This document shows positions 10,428 to 21,732 of a stretch of 64,000 bases of DNA, in pieces. Below the pieces are notes generated by a model. It saw only the letters and a program-made list of their open reading frames with translations, had not been told where the DNA came from and made no database searches. This DNA comes from Bretschneidera sinensis (Eukaryota; Streptophyta; Magnoliopsida; Brassicales; Akaniaceae): NCBI GenBank assembly GCA_023935145.1, contig CM043698.1, forward strand, positions 143,200,001 through 143,264,000, written 5' to 3'. The first letter of the stretch is position 1; each line of letters begins with the position of its first letter. Made by a program: the position numbers and the translations under genes.

Positions 10428-11404
10428 AGATGCCTTCGCTCACCCTTCATATTTGTAATATAACATTAAAAGTGTAGGTTAAGTTGACCATATGATAAAA
10501 GGAAAGTTTAAAAGCTCTAGAATCCCTAAAACAAAAGAGAAATTCTTAACCACTAAAATTATTTTGCCACATGTCCCTAATCGGAGTTTTTCACGAAGAT
10601 GGTTGAATGAAGGCTCCAATGGCGAGGAACCTGATTCACTATACCATGAATTATTCTTTCCATTGAATTAATATAATATTTATAAAAAAATCAAGATTTA
10701 TTAAAAAATTATGTGTACAATCATATTATATCCTTATATTTTGGGGGTAATTATATCTTAATCTCATTCCTAAAAAAAAAAAACAAATTCACCCTACTGT
10801 TAAGAAATTTAATTTCAAAAGCAAAAAAAAACATCTTTTAATTAATATATATTACATATGTAAAATTATGTTTGAGTAGAGTAGCAGATATTATATGCTA
10901 CGTGGCTATCAAAACAATATTTAATAATTTTTACTATAACTATTGGTTACTTTTTTATACGATATAATTATTAGTTACTTTAATTCTTATATAACTAAAA
11001 CTTAGATTTAAAAAAAAGGTAAAAATTTCTATATTATTATTGTATTAATTAAAATTTTAATTCATTTTTTAATATTTTCAAATTTATTTTTATAACTATC
11101 AACTATTCTGCTATAACAACATTGAGACCGCAAAAGATTCATTTTCCGTTTCGATGTGGATTAGGTAAGAGGGACTAAAAACTCGAATGAAAAGTTTTTA
11201 GAAACTTAAGTGGTAATTTCAAACATGTATGCAGGATGTTTTGGGGGGTGTCCGAATTGAATGACTCTTATAGAAATTTCATGAATGAAATGTTCCCTTT
11301 TCAAAAATCTTTAATCATCAGCATTCATGTCATAACTCAATTCGTTTGACCCCTTTTTCAAAAATGCTCCCTTTTCAAACGTTCAATACCTTGTTATTTC
11401 AAAG
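10428..11404. other. AT-rich stretch without a gene, left copy
   Basis: It starts with the second copy of the 56-bp flank of the solo LTR, then becomes AT-rich with long A and T runs. Near 11280-11390 the phrase CCCTTTTCAAA is repeated three times. No open frame or RNA gene is seen. The end leads into the LRR relic after TTATTTCAAAG, which could be a splice acceptor. Confidence 0.6.
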
Positions 11405-12173
11405 TGCCATGATGTGAAAAGCTTATGTGATGTTTCGTCTTTGGAAAATGCAACTCAATTGACTAGCATTGAAATTAGTAGATGTGATGGATTAGAGTGT
11501 GTGCTTTGTTTGTCCGCCTCCTCATCCACTACACTTAAAAGCATGGAGACTCTACAACTCTTTACATTAAAGAACTTATGTGCTCTGTTCGGGGGAGAAA
11601 GGGCTGGTAGAGCTCCACAAAGGGTACCTTTTCCTGTCTTAAAAATTTTGAGTTATGGGAATGTCAGAATATGAAGAAGCTGTTCACGCCTAGCTTTCTC
11701 CCGCTACTCCAAAACCTGGAAGTGATTGCAATCTGTTATTGTTACAATATGAAGAAGATAATAGCAGCGAAGGAAGAGGAAGCAGAGAGAAATTGTGAAG
11801 AAGGGATTATGGCTGATGAAAGCAACAGCATCAGCTGTCCCAAAGTCATCAACAAAAACACTGATGACGATGCTCACATTTTTCATTTCACTCTCCAAAG
11901 TTAAAGCATTTGAAATTGAATTACCTGCCCGAATTGAAGAGCATATGCAGTAGCAGAGCAGTGATGGTCTGTGATTCTCTCCAGATAATTGAAGTGATTG
12001 CCCAAACTTAAGGAGGATACCTCTGTATCTGTGATTCTCTCCAAGAAGTAAGGGTAGAACCAAAAGAACATTGGCAAAGGATGGAGTGTGACCATCCTGA
12101 CAACAAAAATGCTCTTCAACACTTTCTACATTACTTGAATAGGATATATGGAGGCTGGAGACGTGCTTCATGA
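11405..12173 (+). pseudogene. C-terminal LRR fragment of an NBS-LRR resistance-type gene, left copy
   Basis: Three frames together give typical plant CC-NBS-LRR C-terminal repeats: CHDVKSLCDVSSLENATQL and LFTLKNLCALFGG, then NMKKLFTPSFLPLLQNLEVI with a KEEEAE acidic stretch, then LKHLKLNYLPELKSICSS and a tail resembling the usual WW.S.EWDHP...L end (EHWQRMECDHPDNKNALQHF). A frameshift lies at the A/T run near 11645, another near 11900, and a stop near 12010 in a short duplicated segment (GTGATTCTCTCCA twice). NB-ARC and coiled-coil parts are absent. It is a decayed 3' piece of a recognition receptor gene; the right copy at 60174-60600 has lost a further 342 bp. Confidence 0.75.
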
Positions 12174-13637
12174 AGTTCCTGAGCACTACTGTCAGTGGTA
12201 ACGCTTTCAAAGAATAAGTTCATAACATAACTTAATTTATTTTATTATATTTCTCTTTCTTTTATAATACTTCTATCTTTATCTCTATCTAATATTTCAA
12301 GACTTAAATGCAACCAAATCTACATGCTGGATTGGTTTATTTTAAGACACAACCTGTTCTCTACCTCTGATTCGCTTATATGATAACCTGATGATTTCCT
12401 GATTTTAAAAAAAAAGCTTGATTTTTCCCCCCCAATCCTATAGTGTTCCTTTGATGCCAGGTTTTCCATAATTGGACTTGTAAATGGCTCTTTTTGCGGT
12501 TATCATTTCAGGCAGGAAGTAAGGATTTGTTACTAGGCGAGACTTAAACTACAACATTCTTGGGCTCAGCATGGAACCAGAAGGGAACAGCACTCGCTCT
12601 TTGGAGAACCAGTTGGCTTCTAATTTTGGACTCCCTCTTTCTTATATCTCTGCATTTATGTTGAGGTGATCTGTATTTAATGCTTGTTGTATTGTGTAGT
12701 TTGTTTTATGTCTGTACGATAAGAAAATTTTGTTCCTATTTGGCTGTTGCCTTCATAATTCTGCTTTGTGATTCAGTTCCTTATCAGCTTGTGAAATAAG
12801 AATTTCACATTTCCCCCTGTTAAAGGTGAAGACCATGTGGGCAGCAACTTTCGGTGGAGACAAAGACAAAATAAAAAAGAGAGACAAAAGCCATGTGTTT
12901 ATGGTGGACACAAATGCCATGTTTTATGGTGGACACAAAAGCATGTTTTAAAAAAAATATAAAAATAAACGAGTCTGACATTCAAATAAGTACCAATGTC
13001 GAACACTTATATTAGAGTCCCGGAACATAGAGATTCAATATTTAACAGTGCAGACAATAAACCAAAAAAAATCTTTCAACAAAAATAAAGAAAGATTTTT
13101 TCATACAAAATAAAAAGCACTCATTTAAAATTTCTTTTATCTTAGGCAATACGCAGGAAAGATAAAACTATCAAATTCAAGCTAATAAAAAACTCATCAA
13201 CCAGCCAGATCTCTTATATTCCAACAGATATTTCTACTCTGTACAGGCATTTGACAAACAGTATGTCTGTTTGGTTTGCTGAGAAAACTCTGGGAAAGGA
13301 GAGAAAAACTCGAAGTTAAATGTTACTACTACAAGTTAAATGGTTCTAAACTAGCTGCTGTGATAAGCTTCCTATGCTTTATTTTCTTTCGTTTTCTTGG
13401 CAACCAAACAGAGTGGAGATTACTTACGGAGTTTGTTACATAAATCCAAGAAAAATGAAGTGAAAAATTATGATTTATGACATGAGTGTTGAACGGAGGG
13501 TATGATGTGAGCGAGATCGTGGTAAGTAACCGTGGTCTCCTCTTCCCTGCCGTTAGATTGTAGTAATTTCTTTGACGATTTGTCTATTAAAGTGGACAAC
13601 AGAATATAAAATAAAATTTCTTTAACAATAAACAAAA
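12174..13637. other. Downstream flank of the LRR relic; non-coding, left copy
   Basis: The part at 12510-12680 (after TTTCAGGCAGGAAG) may be 3' untranslated sequence of the former LRR gene. A C7 run stands at 12427-12433, which is C25 in the right copy. At about 12885-12955 a 25-bp phrase (GCCATGT.TTTATGGTGGACACAA) is repeated two and a half times. The rest shows no gene. Confidence 0.5.
12885..12955 (+). repeat. Short 25-bp tandem repeat, left copy
   Basis: Two full units and a partial one of GCCATG(T)GTTTATGGTGGACACAAA. The right copy is at about 61325-61392. Confidence 0.6.
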
Positions 13638-13710
13638 GCGAGGATAGCTCAGCTGGGAGAGCGTCGTTCTGAAGATCTGAAGGTCACGTGTTCAATCCAC
13701 GTTCATCGCA
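13638..13710 (+). tRNA. tRNA-Phe(GAA)-like gene with a damaged anticodon stem, left copy
   Basis: The 73-nt sequence folds as a cloverleaf: acceptor GCGAGGA/TCATCGC, D-arm GCTC..GAGC, T-arm ACGTG-TTCAATC-CACGT, anticodon loop CTGAAGA with anticodon GAA, discriminator A. The plant nuclear tRNA-Phe is very close (the G5:A68 mismatch is normal for it). The anticodon stem here is TCGTT/TCTGA, with one wobble and two mismatches, and the T loop has TTCAATC for TTCGATC. It is probably a decaying copy, though a box A (TAGCTCAGCTGG) and box B are largely kept. The paired copy at 62080-62152 has different stem changes. Confidence 0.8.
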
Positions 13711-14430
13711 TTTTTTGATATTCCTCATCTTCAACATTACGAAACACAGCATTTCTTGCTTAGGTTAAACGATGTCCCTTTAGTGCCCTTGTCTACTGTC
13801 CAAAGACTCGAAGAGAATGGGCTGCCATCCTTAGAATGTGGGCCATGCTAAAAGTAACGGTCCCGTCAATCATTAAAACGGATTAATTTCTACAAAATAA
13901 TTTTTTTTGTAAAGTACATGTATAACCTTGTGACTTTATCTACTTTACAATAAGAATTTTTTTTTTGTACATAATTAACTTTGTGATTTTTAATTAATTG
14001 TAATGTAATAATTTTAAAATTTATTTATAAATGTATTCTACCATAAAATAATTACAGCTAAATTTTTTATTTATTTTTTTACTACTAAGAATTAAAAACC
14101 CATAAAAAATAACATACAAGTAAAAGTTTTTTAAAATTATTAAATGATCTCCAAACGTTTGTAGAATTTATTGAGTAATAGATCAATCTCGCACCCAAAT
14201 GAATAGAAATAAACAGTATGCTAATAATACAAACCACAAGATTTGTTACGTAACTAAAAAAACCCTAAAAAATAAACCAATAATTTAGCTTTTCTTTTTT
14301 ACCCACATTCTTTTGATTTGAATTGCAAACTTTGAAATTGATTGATGTCATGCTAAAATACTTTCTAGATTGCAACTTTAAGATCAAATACTCAAAAATA
14401 AACTTCAAGGGCATTTTAACTGTGAATTTC
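13711..14430. other. AT-rich stretch without a gene, left copy
   Basis: Downstream of the tRNA the sequence is AT-rich and carries no open frame of note. It ends with ATTTC (14426-14430), the left target duplication of the gypsy element. Confidence 0.6.
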
Positions 14431-14727
14431 TGATGCAGCGTACGTGGTGAAGAAGAAAATTTTCCATATCAAAACTCGTTGATTCACGAAGAATACCGAG
14501 AAATTGATTAAGAATTGAGAAAACTCAATTAGAATTAATCATCAAAAAAAATTGTCCAGCCGTCAAGCGGCGTTACCAACATTATAAAGTAAAACCCTAA
14601 ATGCATAAAAATTAAAAATTACAGAAAAGACCCATAAACTCTCGAAAAATTGCACAACTACAAGGGCTTTTGGGCCTTCAGGTGCTCTCTTTGGGCTAAG
14701 AAATCCCACTCCTGTTGTACTGCATCA
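14431..14727 (-). repeat. 3' LTR of the gypsy element
   Basis: 297 bp with TGATGCAG...CTGCATCA ends, which are inverted repeats of each other. It is the 3' LTR with respect to the minus-strand coding direction. It pairs with 18994-19290. Confidence 0.92.
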
Positions 14728-14771
14728 TACTCTCCTGGGTGGAGAAGATTTGCCCTCGAATCAGAAACCTG

Positions 14772-17489
14772 CTAATCATCAGAAGAACTATCACCAGAGT
14801 AGGGAATGTGATGCTTAACATTAAAGACATCAGACGTGTGGATATGACTAGGAACCTGTAAGCGGTAGGCGTTCGGATTAATCTTCTCGACGATCTCCAC
14901 CGGGCCTATTTTTCGAGCGGCCAGCTTGTTGCATTCATGGGCGGGAAAGCGATCCTTAGTTAAGACAGCCCAGACATAATCCCCGACATTAAGGTCAATA
15001 GGTCTATGCTTCTTGTCCGCCTGCATCTTGTATTTTGCTGTGGAGGCAATCAATTGCTACTGAGTCTGTTTGTGAACTTCTTGGAGCTGGGTGATGAGAT
15101 CTTCTGCTGTCGCATGAGTGCGCACCTGACTTGGTAAAGTGAGGAGATCAAGAGGGCCACGAGGGACCAGTCCATATACTACCTAAAAAGGGCTATAGTC
15201 AATGCTACGATTGACCGCATGGTTGTGAGCAAATTCGGCTTGGGATAGCTTCAGATCCTAGGACTTCACATTGTCGCCCACCAAACTACGCAATAAATTA
15301 CCGAGTGAGAGGTTGACCACTTCCGTTTGTCCATCAGTTTGTGGATGGTAAGCATTACTAAAATTAAGGGTAGTATTAACCAATCTCCAAAGACTCCGCC
15401 AGAAATGACTGAGGAATCGAGTATCACGATCAGACACAATGGAGGCAGGCAACCCATGCAAGCGATAAACCTCCCGAAAATATAACTGAGCAACATGAAC
15501 AGCATCGGTGGTACGCTTACAAGTGATGAAGTGAGTCATCTTGGAAAACCGATCGACCACCACAAAGATGGAATCACTGCCACGCTGTGTGCGCGGAAGA
15601 CCAAGCACAAAGTCCATACTAACGTCTGTCCAAGGTTGGCTAGGTATAGGAAGAGGCATATATAAACCAGTATTAGTGGACGTACCTTTCGCCAACTGAC
15701 AAACACGACAACAATCAACAAATCTGCCCACTTCCTTTCGCATAGTCGGCCAAAAATAAGAAGTAAAAACCAGATGCAAGGTGCGATCACGGCCGACATG
15801 GCCCTCATTGTGCAATTCCTGGATGATCTTAAAACGTAAGCTACTTTCTGGAATACAAAGTTGGAGGCCACAGAAAAGGAACCCATCTTGCAACACAAAA
15901 TCTGTCCTCTCACCATTCTGGATCTTCAATAGAATTGTTGCAAAGAACGGGTCCGTAGTATATAAGTCCAGAAAAGAATCAAAACCAGGAACCGTGATCC
16001 GCATCTCAGCAAGTAGGCTATGACGGCGACTCAGAGCATCGGCCACGCAGTTCATTGATCCCGCTTTGTGTTTGAGCACAAAAGTAAATTGCTCCAAGTA
16101 TGATTGCCAAGAGGCATGGCGAGATGAAATTTTGTCTTGACTAGAAAGGTGTCGAAGGGCGTCATGGTCCGTAAAAAGTACAAATTCCTGCTGAAAGAGA
16201 TAATGGGGCCAATGCTTCACAGCTTGAACAAGCGCGTAGAATTCAACATCGTATGTGCTGAAACGGAGTTTAGCACCAGAAAGTTTCTCATTGAAGTAGG
16301 AGATTGGGCGACCACCTTGGCTGAGAACAGCACCAATACCAGTTTTGGAAGCATCACAATGAAGTTCAAATGGCTGTGCAAAATCAGGAAGTACAAGGAT
16401 TGGTGCTGTGGTCAGTTTCCGTTTGATCTCTTGAAAGGCGGCCTCAGCATCGGGTGTCCAAGTGAACTTAGTACCTTTCATGCAATCAGTAACGGGTGCC
16501 ATGATGCTGCTGAAGTGAGGGATGAAATGGCGGTAGAATGAGGCGAGACCATGAAAACTCCACACATTTGTAATAGTTTTAGGCTGTGGCCACTGCTGTA
16601 TGGCCTCTACTTTGGTATTGTCCACCGCGAGTCCATCCTTAGACACCGTATAACCCAAAAATTGAACTGTATCTGTCATAAAAGCACACTTACTAGTTCC
16701 AGCATAGAATTTTTCCCTACGAAGGATCATCAAAACCTCTCGCAAATGTTGGAGATGCACCTCTGGATTAGTATTATAAATAAGGATATCATCAAAGTAA
16801 ACCACAAGAAATTTACCAATGAAAGGGCGCAGTGCTTGATTCATAACTCGCATAAACGTGCTAGGGGCATTAGAGAGGCCAAAAGGCATCACTAGCCACT
16901 CATACAAACCGTCACGGGTTTTAAATGTTGTTTTCCATTCATCGCCATGCTGGATTCGAATCTGATGGTACCCACTCTTCAGATCTAACTTGCTGAACAC
17001 CGCTGCACCCCCTAATTGATCAAGTAAGTCATCCAAGCGGCGTATAGGAAAGCGATAGCGTATTGTGATCTTGTTAATTGCACGACTATCCACACACATA
17101 CGCCAAGTGCCATCCTTTTTGGGAGTTAGGAGGGCAGGTACAGCACATGGACTGAGGCTCTCTCGAATGTGACCCTTTGCTAGTAACTCCTCGACTTGGC
17201 GGCGCAATTCCTCATGTTCTTTGGGACTCATCCTGTAATGCGGTCGGTTGGTCAAAACAGCTCCTGGAATCAAATCAATCTGATGTTGAATGTCACGCAA
17301 TTGTGGTAATTCGTTGGGAAGTGCTTCAGGAAAGACATCGGTAAATTCTGCCAGTAATGGTTGAACGACAACTAGGAATTGTGCTGGCAGTTTTTGTATA
17401 AAGCACATAAACAACCCCCGATTCTGCCATGGCATGTTCGAAGTGAGCCCTGGAAAAAAAAGCGATGTTGTCGCTAGTGGGTGAGACAA
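14772..17489 (-). pseudogene. Gypsy pol remnant: RT, RNase H, integrase
   Basis: A 743-codon open stretch (15258-17489) holds RT ([24 protein letters not shown], catalytic VVYFDDIL), RNase H ([33 protein letters not shown]), the integrase HHCC finger ([11 protein letters not shown] ... [10 protein letters not shown]) and the DDE core ([30 protein letters not shown]). After a stop at 15258-15260 the same reading continues with VNRSIDYSPF and, past further stops, the integrase C-terminus at 14772-15053 (NPNAYRLQVPSHIHTSDVFN). At least three nonsense changes are seen in the integrase end. Catalytic residues of RT and integrase are still present, so decay is recent or mild. Confidence 0.88.
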
Positions 17490-17497
17490 TTTTATCT

Positions 17498-18961
17498 TTA
17501 CTGGGTAGCAACACTATCTTCTTCCCACGAAACATGAACGAGTATGTATTGGTGAATGGCATCTCGATCAAATTGCCAAGAGCACCCCAGTAACAAATGA
17601 CATGCATCCATGGGTACCACATCACAGTATATCTCATCAGTGTAGGTAGGTCCAATAGAAAATGAAACCAAGGCACGACGGGAGACAGTGATATCCGTCC
17701 CTTTATTAAGCCAAGCGAGCTTGTATGGTTTAGGGTGTTGTTCTACTTTCAAACCCAATTTCTCCACTGCCGATTCGGATAGCACATTCTCACAACTACC
17801 AGAATCAATAATAAAGCGGCATACCTTCCCCCCAGTTGTGCATGTGGACTTAAAAAGACTAGTGCGACGCCAATCATCATCCAGGGCACGGGGAGTGAAA
17901 AAGGCCCTTCGTCGCATTAATAATGGGCCGATATCACTTTCTAAAAGCACCTCTTCAACATCTACATCATCATAGGTATCAATAATGGGGTATGTATCGG
18001 TATCCATATCATTAGCAAACAGTCCCCTAGTGTTCGGATTCGCCTTACGACAGTCTACTTGTCGGTGCCCCGTTTCGCCGCAATTAAAGCATCGGAGTCC
18101 ACCACCAGCACGATTTTGGGGAAGAACAGGTGGTTGTCGTTGAGGTCCTGGTTGTGGGTGGGTAGATGAGCTGCCTCCGTGACTAGGAAACTGCTTGAAT
18201 CCACCAGTCGTGCTTCGGGCTAACTGTTTCTCAGCCTGTAGTGCTCTCTGATGTGCTTCAGAGACTGTCATCGGGTCAAACATATTAAGCACGTCTTGCA
18301 GTTGGAGTCGCAAACCACCAATATACCAGGAAACCAGTTGAATTGGGGATTCGATAATCTCCGTTCGTGCAAGCAACTGGTAGAAGTCGACGGTGTAGTC
18401 GTCGACAGATCGAGTCCCTTAACGCAGGAGTTGAAAGCATTGATAGAGTTCACGCTCATAGTTGTATGGTAAAAACACTGCCCGCTTATGCTTTTTGAAT
18501 TTTTTCCAAGAGATGATTTTGGATTTGCCGGTGCGTGCCCTTGTTGACTTTGTTTGTTGCCACCATGCTTGTGCCCTATCACGCAACCTCATAGTGATTA
18601 GTGGAACACGACGAGAATCTGGAACCTCCTTGAATTCGAGAACTTCTTCCACCGTATGCAGCCAATCCAGGAATGCGTCAGCCTGGAGTCCACCATGGAA
18701 TTCTGGAATGTCAACCTTGAAACCAGTCTCCCATCGTCGATCTACTGGCTGAGGTTGGTCACGAGGGGCGGCAAAAGGGTTTTCTCTGTGGTCAGATTCG
18801 TCATCCGCCAAAGAGAACTCGGATTGTGGTTGTGGTAGTGGTTGTTGACGGGCAGCCAACTGTTGGGTTAGTTGGTCCACTTGCTGTCGCAAGTGTGCGA
18901 TCTCTTCTCGCCGGAGCACATCTTCCATCTGGGCATCATTGACACGTCTCCTTGGCGGCAT
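17498..18961 (-). pseudogene. Gypsy gag-protease remnant
   Basis: It starts at MPPRRRVNDAQMEDVLRR (18961), the usual N-terminus for such elements, with a heptad-like Leu/Gln region. The gag core (EFHGGLQADAFLDWLHTVEE, RAQAWWQQTK) runs to a single in-frame stop at 18419-18421 (probably CAA to TAA) and resumes in the same frame. Then come the CCHC knuckle CFNCGETGHRQVDC and the aspartic protease (FIIDSGSCENVLS, LLGCSWQFDRDAIH). Two compensating frameshifts, near 17555 and 17455, separate it from pol. One stop and two frameshifts make it non-functional. Confidence 0.85.
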
Positions 18962-18980
18962 GTTGCAGGATCGTACCGAA

Positions 18981-18990
18981 TCTGATACCA
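18981..18990 (-). promoter_or_regulatory. Primer-binding site of the gypsy element
   Basis: TGGTATCAGA on the minus strand, matching the 3' end of initiator tRNA-Met, three bases inside the 5' LTR. It would prime minus-strand DNA synthesis. Confidence 0.85.
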
Positions 18991-18993
18991 ATC

Positions 18994-19290
18994 TGATGCA
19001 GCGTACGTGGTGAAGAAGAAAATTTTGCAGATCAAAACTCGTTGATTCACGAAGAATACCGAGAAATTGATTAAGAATTGAGAAAACTCAATTATAATTA
19101 ATCATCAAATAAAATCGTCCAGCCGTCAAGCGGCGTTACCAGCATTATAAAGTAAAACCCTAAATGCATAAAAATTAAAAAGTGCAGAAAAGAGCCATAA
19201 ACTCTCAAAAAATTGCACAACTACAGGGGCTTTTGGGCCTTCAGGTGCTCTCTTTGGGCTAAGAAATCCCACTCCTGTTGTACTGCATCA
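18994..19290 (-). repeat. 5' LTR of the gypsy element
   Basis: 297 bp, same ends as the partner LTR, with about 11 differences. In coding orientation it is the promoter LTR. It ends against the right ATTTC target duplication (19291-19295). Confidence 0.92.
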
Positions 19291-19406
19291 ATTTCTCACT
19301 GTTGAATTTTAACTCAAAACAATGTTTTCAAGTAACAGAATGAATCTTTCAGCTCTAAACTGGCATCAAGCCTGATTAAAGAGAGAAAAAAAAAAGTAAT
19401 GATAAA

Positions 19407-20201
19407 TTATCTCCTGTCTGCCTCTTCATATAGTATCCAAAACTCCTCCACTGCCATGACTTCAAATAGCATCATCACTCCATACAGCTGAGCCAAAAAC
19501 CTAATTAAACACGAGTATTCGAATTTTCATTTCGTAGTCAGGAAAACGGACAAACACAGAAATATCTACTCAGTTGTTGGAGGTTGGGCACCAGTTTTCG
19601 CAGTCGAGGTATTCAAATTGTTAACACAAACACTCTTCCAAACATGAAACTGAGGTGAGCATGAGGACATATGAGCATAAGAACAGGCAAGTAAAGCGGT
19701 TAAAATACAAATGAATTTTGCTAATACCTCAAGTTCAAAACTGATCATGTCACTTCTGTGTGCTTTAAGTAACTCTTGCAAAGATATGCCCAATCCGTAC
19801 AGGTTCCCATATGATTGGTTGCGAGAATATCAATGCAACACCTTACCCATCCCTATCGCCCGAAATTAAGTTTAGATTATATGGATTTCAAAACCTCCCC
19901 TAGAACTAGTCCCCACTGAGTCCAATGGCTGCCACCCTGCATTGGGAAATTTTCAGGATATAAAATCAGCGATGTTATCTGATTAAAACATTCTAAAGAA
20001 GCTCAAGATACTAAAGACTTCAGATTATGTATCTCTTTTAAGTCAAGAAGAAGGAATTAGGCAACAAGCCTGAACAAGGGAATAAAACAGCATGAGACAA
20101 GAACATACCTGACAAAACACAGCAAAAGGTTCTCTTAGAGGTCCATCACATGAGAGCTCACTTGTACTCCCGTCAATGAAGGTTCCATCTGCAAAGATCA
20201 C
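19407..20201 (-). pseudogene. 3' exons of an unrecognised gene, left copy (5' part lost)
   Basis: I do not recognise the family. Four exon-like pieces read on the minus strand. 20109-20201 (31 codons, VIFADGTFIDGSTSEL..., GT and AG borders) and 19895-19936 (14 codons, GGSHWTQWGLVLGE) are both phase 0. About 19728-19805 gives NLYGLGISLQELLKAHRSDM and a GT donor after ELE; its acceptor is not clear because a TGA stands just upstream. 19407-19487 (LYGVMMLFEVMAVEEFWILY, then EEADRR and a stop) has a clean AG acceptor. Upstream exons are missing: gene A sequence joins at about 20640. The same exons are kept, nearly unchanged, at 62959-63753. It is probably a truncated, untranslated remnant. Confidence 0.45.
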
Positions 20202-20861
20202 CTATAAATCACACAAGAGAGTCAAGTTAATAATAAAAAGGAATTCAACTAAAATTAGCAAATTCTATTTGAAGAAATTTTCTTATCCAATATACTTCCA
20301 AAGAAACTTTTGAGTGTTGCCACCATTCTTGATCTATGTTTTGAAAAAAAAAAAGCCCAGTTCTCACAGTAAGAACCAATTTGATTTTTTTTTTTTTCCA
20401 AATTCATGGATCATTCTATATGTTATCTTGACAGTCCAAACAATATGTTCAAAGTCAGCAGGCCAAGGACTTTCAATCCTTTATCTAGGCAAATTACCAA
20501 CAAAGGGGCCTGCTAACTGCAAGTTAATCATACCTAGTGCCTACTTACCTGCAAATATGCCCCAAACATATATTCTTTTTTATAATTAAAAATTTTATAA
20601 AAAAGGGCACCCGGGGATACTTCCACCCATGAACAAAAAGTCCATCCAGGGTTTTTATAATTTTCAAACTTATCTCCACCTTCCTTTAAACCAAAGAGAG
20701 CAAAATAAAGGAATTTATCTTCATTTCTCCTTAAAGCAATAAAATAAAGTTTTCCTCTTCTATAAGACATTTTTTATTCAAACAGTACATCAACATTTTC
20801 TTGTATAAAATCTGGCATGACAGCTTAAAGCTTCAACAGATTGATTGAACAAATAGATTAC
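20202..20861. other. Junction zone between the unrecognised gene block and gene A
   Basis: Right of about 20640 (GTCCATCCAGGGTTTTTATAA) the sequence matches the corresponding part of gene B intron 3 (from 31711) and of gene C (from 48504). Left of it the match ends and the block shared with 63754-64000 begins. Long A and T runs occur at 20342-20351 and 20384-20397. The open frame at 20534-20770 is intron sequence: the equivalent frame is broken by stops in two of three copies. Confidence 0.6.
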
Positions 20862-21732
20862 CAATGTCCTTTAATTCCAATGATGGGGTAGACCGTTGCC
20901 CAGAAATTTCTGTGTCCGAGTAAACAAACAAATCAACTCGAGAGGGGCCCCTCAATGATGAGCATTCCATGCATTCTATGCCACCGACATCCAATATTAT
21001 ATGTGTATATCTTGACATAATGCAACCACAGTGAATTGCCTGGGCAGGAAAATGAAGCATTACTGTATAGAGAATATAGAGTACTAATCAAAAGCGAGTT
21101 CTTTGATTAAGAATAATCAGGATATAAACCCACAGGAGAGAGACACAATATGACCACCCATAAAGGCCAGCAAGGGGAAAATGTGCAACAGCAATAAAAA
21201 GTTCAAGATACCTTTTCGCAAGTAACACAACTTCTCCAGCCATCATCATTCAAGTGAAAGATATTGCAAAATCTTCCCTCCTCATAAGCAGAGCTGAATT
21301 TGCAAAAGACTTAAGTTAATTAATCATAAACAGTGTAGGAAAGGAAGAAGATTCAATCAAATTTATAATCCCATCGCAAGCTTTACCATGAAGACAATCA
21401 AGATGCACAACTGAAAATAAAACAAGTACTTTGCCGGGAGTACCGACAATTCATCTAATAGGAAATATTAAAATTTATAAACTTGTTCGCATGTGATTTG
21501 GTGTCAAAATCTAATTCTGCAACTAAGATCCCTCCAGAATATAAAGTTATGCACTAAAGGTGATCACACCAAATAGGGGCAGTTATGATAGAGGAGAGAA
21601 AAGAAGAAAAAGTAAAAGAAAGACAAAGAAACTTCATAGGGAAAAACCTTATTGAAACAGCCTATGTTTGTGAATGGTGAACTATCTGAAAGATTTGCTT
21701 ATGCAAAGTCATAAAGTTACTATTCATGTCAA

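Larger units (their letters stand above)
14431..19290 (-). mobile_element. Complete but inactivated Ty3/gypsy retrotransposon (4860 bp)
   Basis: Two 297-bp LTRs (14431-14727, 18994-19290) flank a minus-strand gag-protease-RT-RNase H-integrase region, the Ty3/gypsy order. The element is bounded by the 5-bp target duplication ATTTC (14426-14430, 19291-19295), and the right block copy keeps a single ATTTC at 62843-62847. The primer-binding site TGGTATCAGA (18981-18990, minus) follows the 5' LTR after three bases. The LTRs differ at about 11 positions by eye. Gag has one stop, the protease-RT junction has frameshifts and the integrase end has stops, so it cannot move by itself. Small LTRs and total size suggest a compact chromovirus-like lineage, but I see no chromodomain and do not assign a clade. 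Confidence 0.92.
363..20449. repeat. Large segmental duplicate of 49113-64000
   Basis: The left block, longer than its partner by the 4.86 kb gypsy insertion and 342 bp of LRR sequence. Sampled stretches differ at roughly 1-3 percent of positions by eye. Confidence 0.85.

Noticed and set aside
11704..12210. 168-codon minus-strand open frame over the LRR relic
   Set aside because: It is the antisense shadow of the LRR reading, which has clear LRR motifs on the + strand.
15781..16895. Plus-strand open frames across the gypsy pol region
   Set aside because: Antisense shadows of RT, RNase H and integrase on the minus strand.
20380..20510. Further upstream exon of the unrecognised gene (peptide WPADFEHIVWTVK)
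   Set aside because: No acceptor fits, frames around it have stops, and part of it forms a weak inverted repeat (AGCAGGCC...GGCCTGCT).
20534..20770. 79-codon open frame as a gene A exon
   Set aside because: It crosses the rearrangement joint at about 20640 and lies in intron 3 sequence; a stop stands directly upstream.
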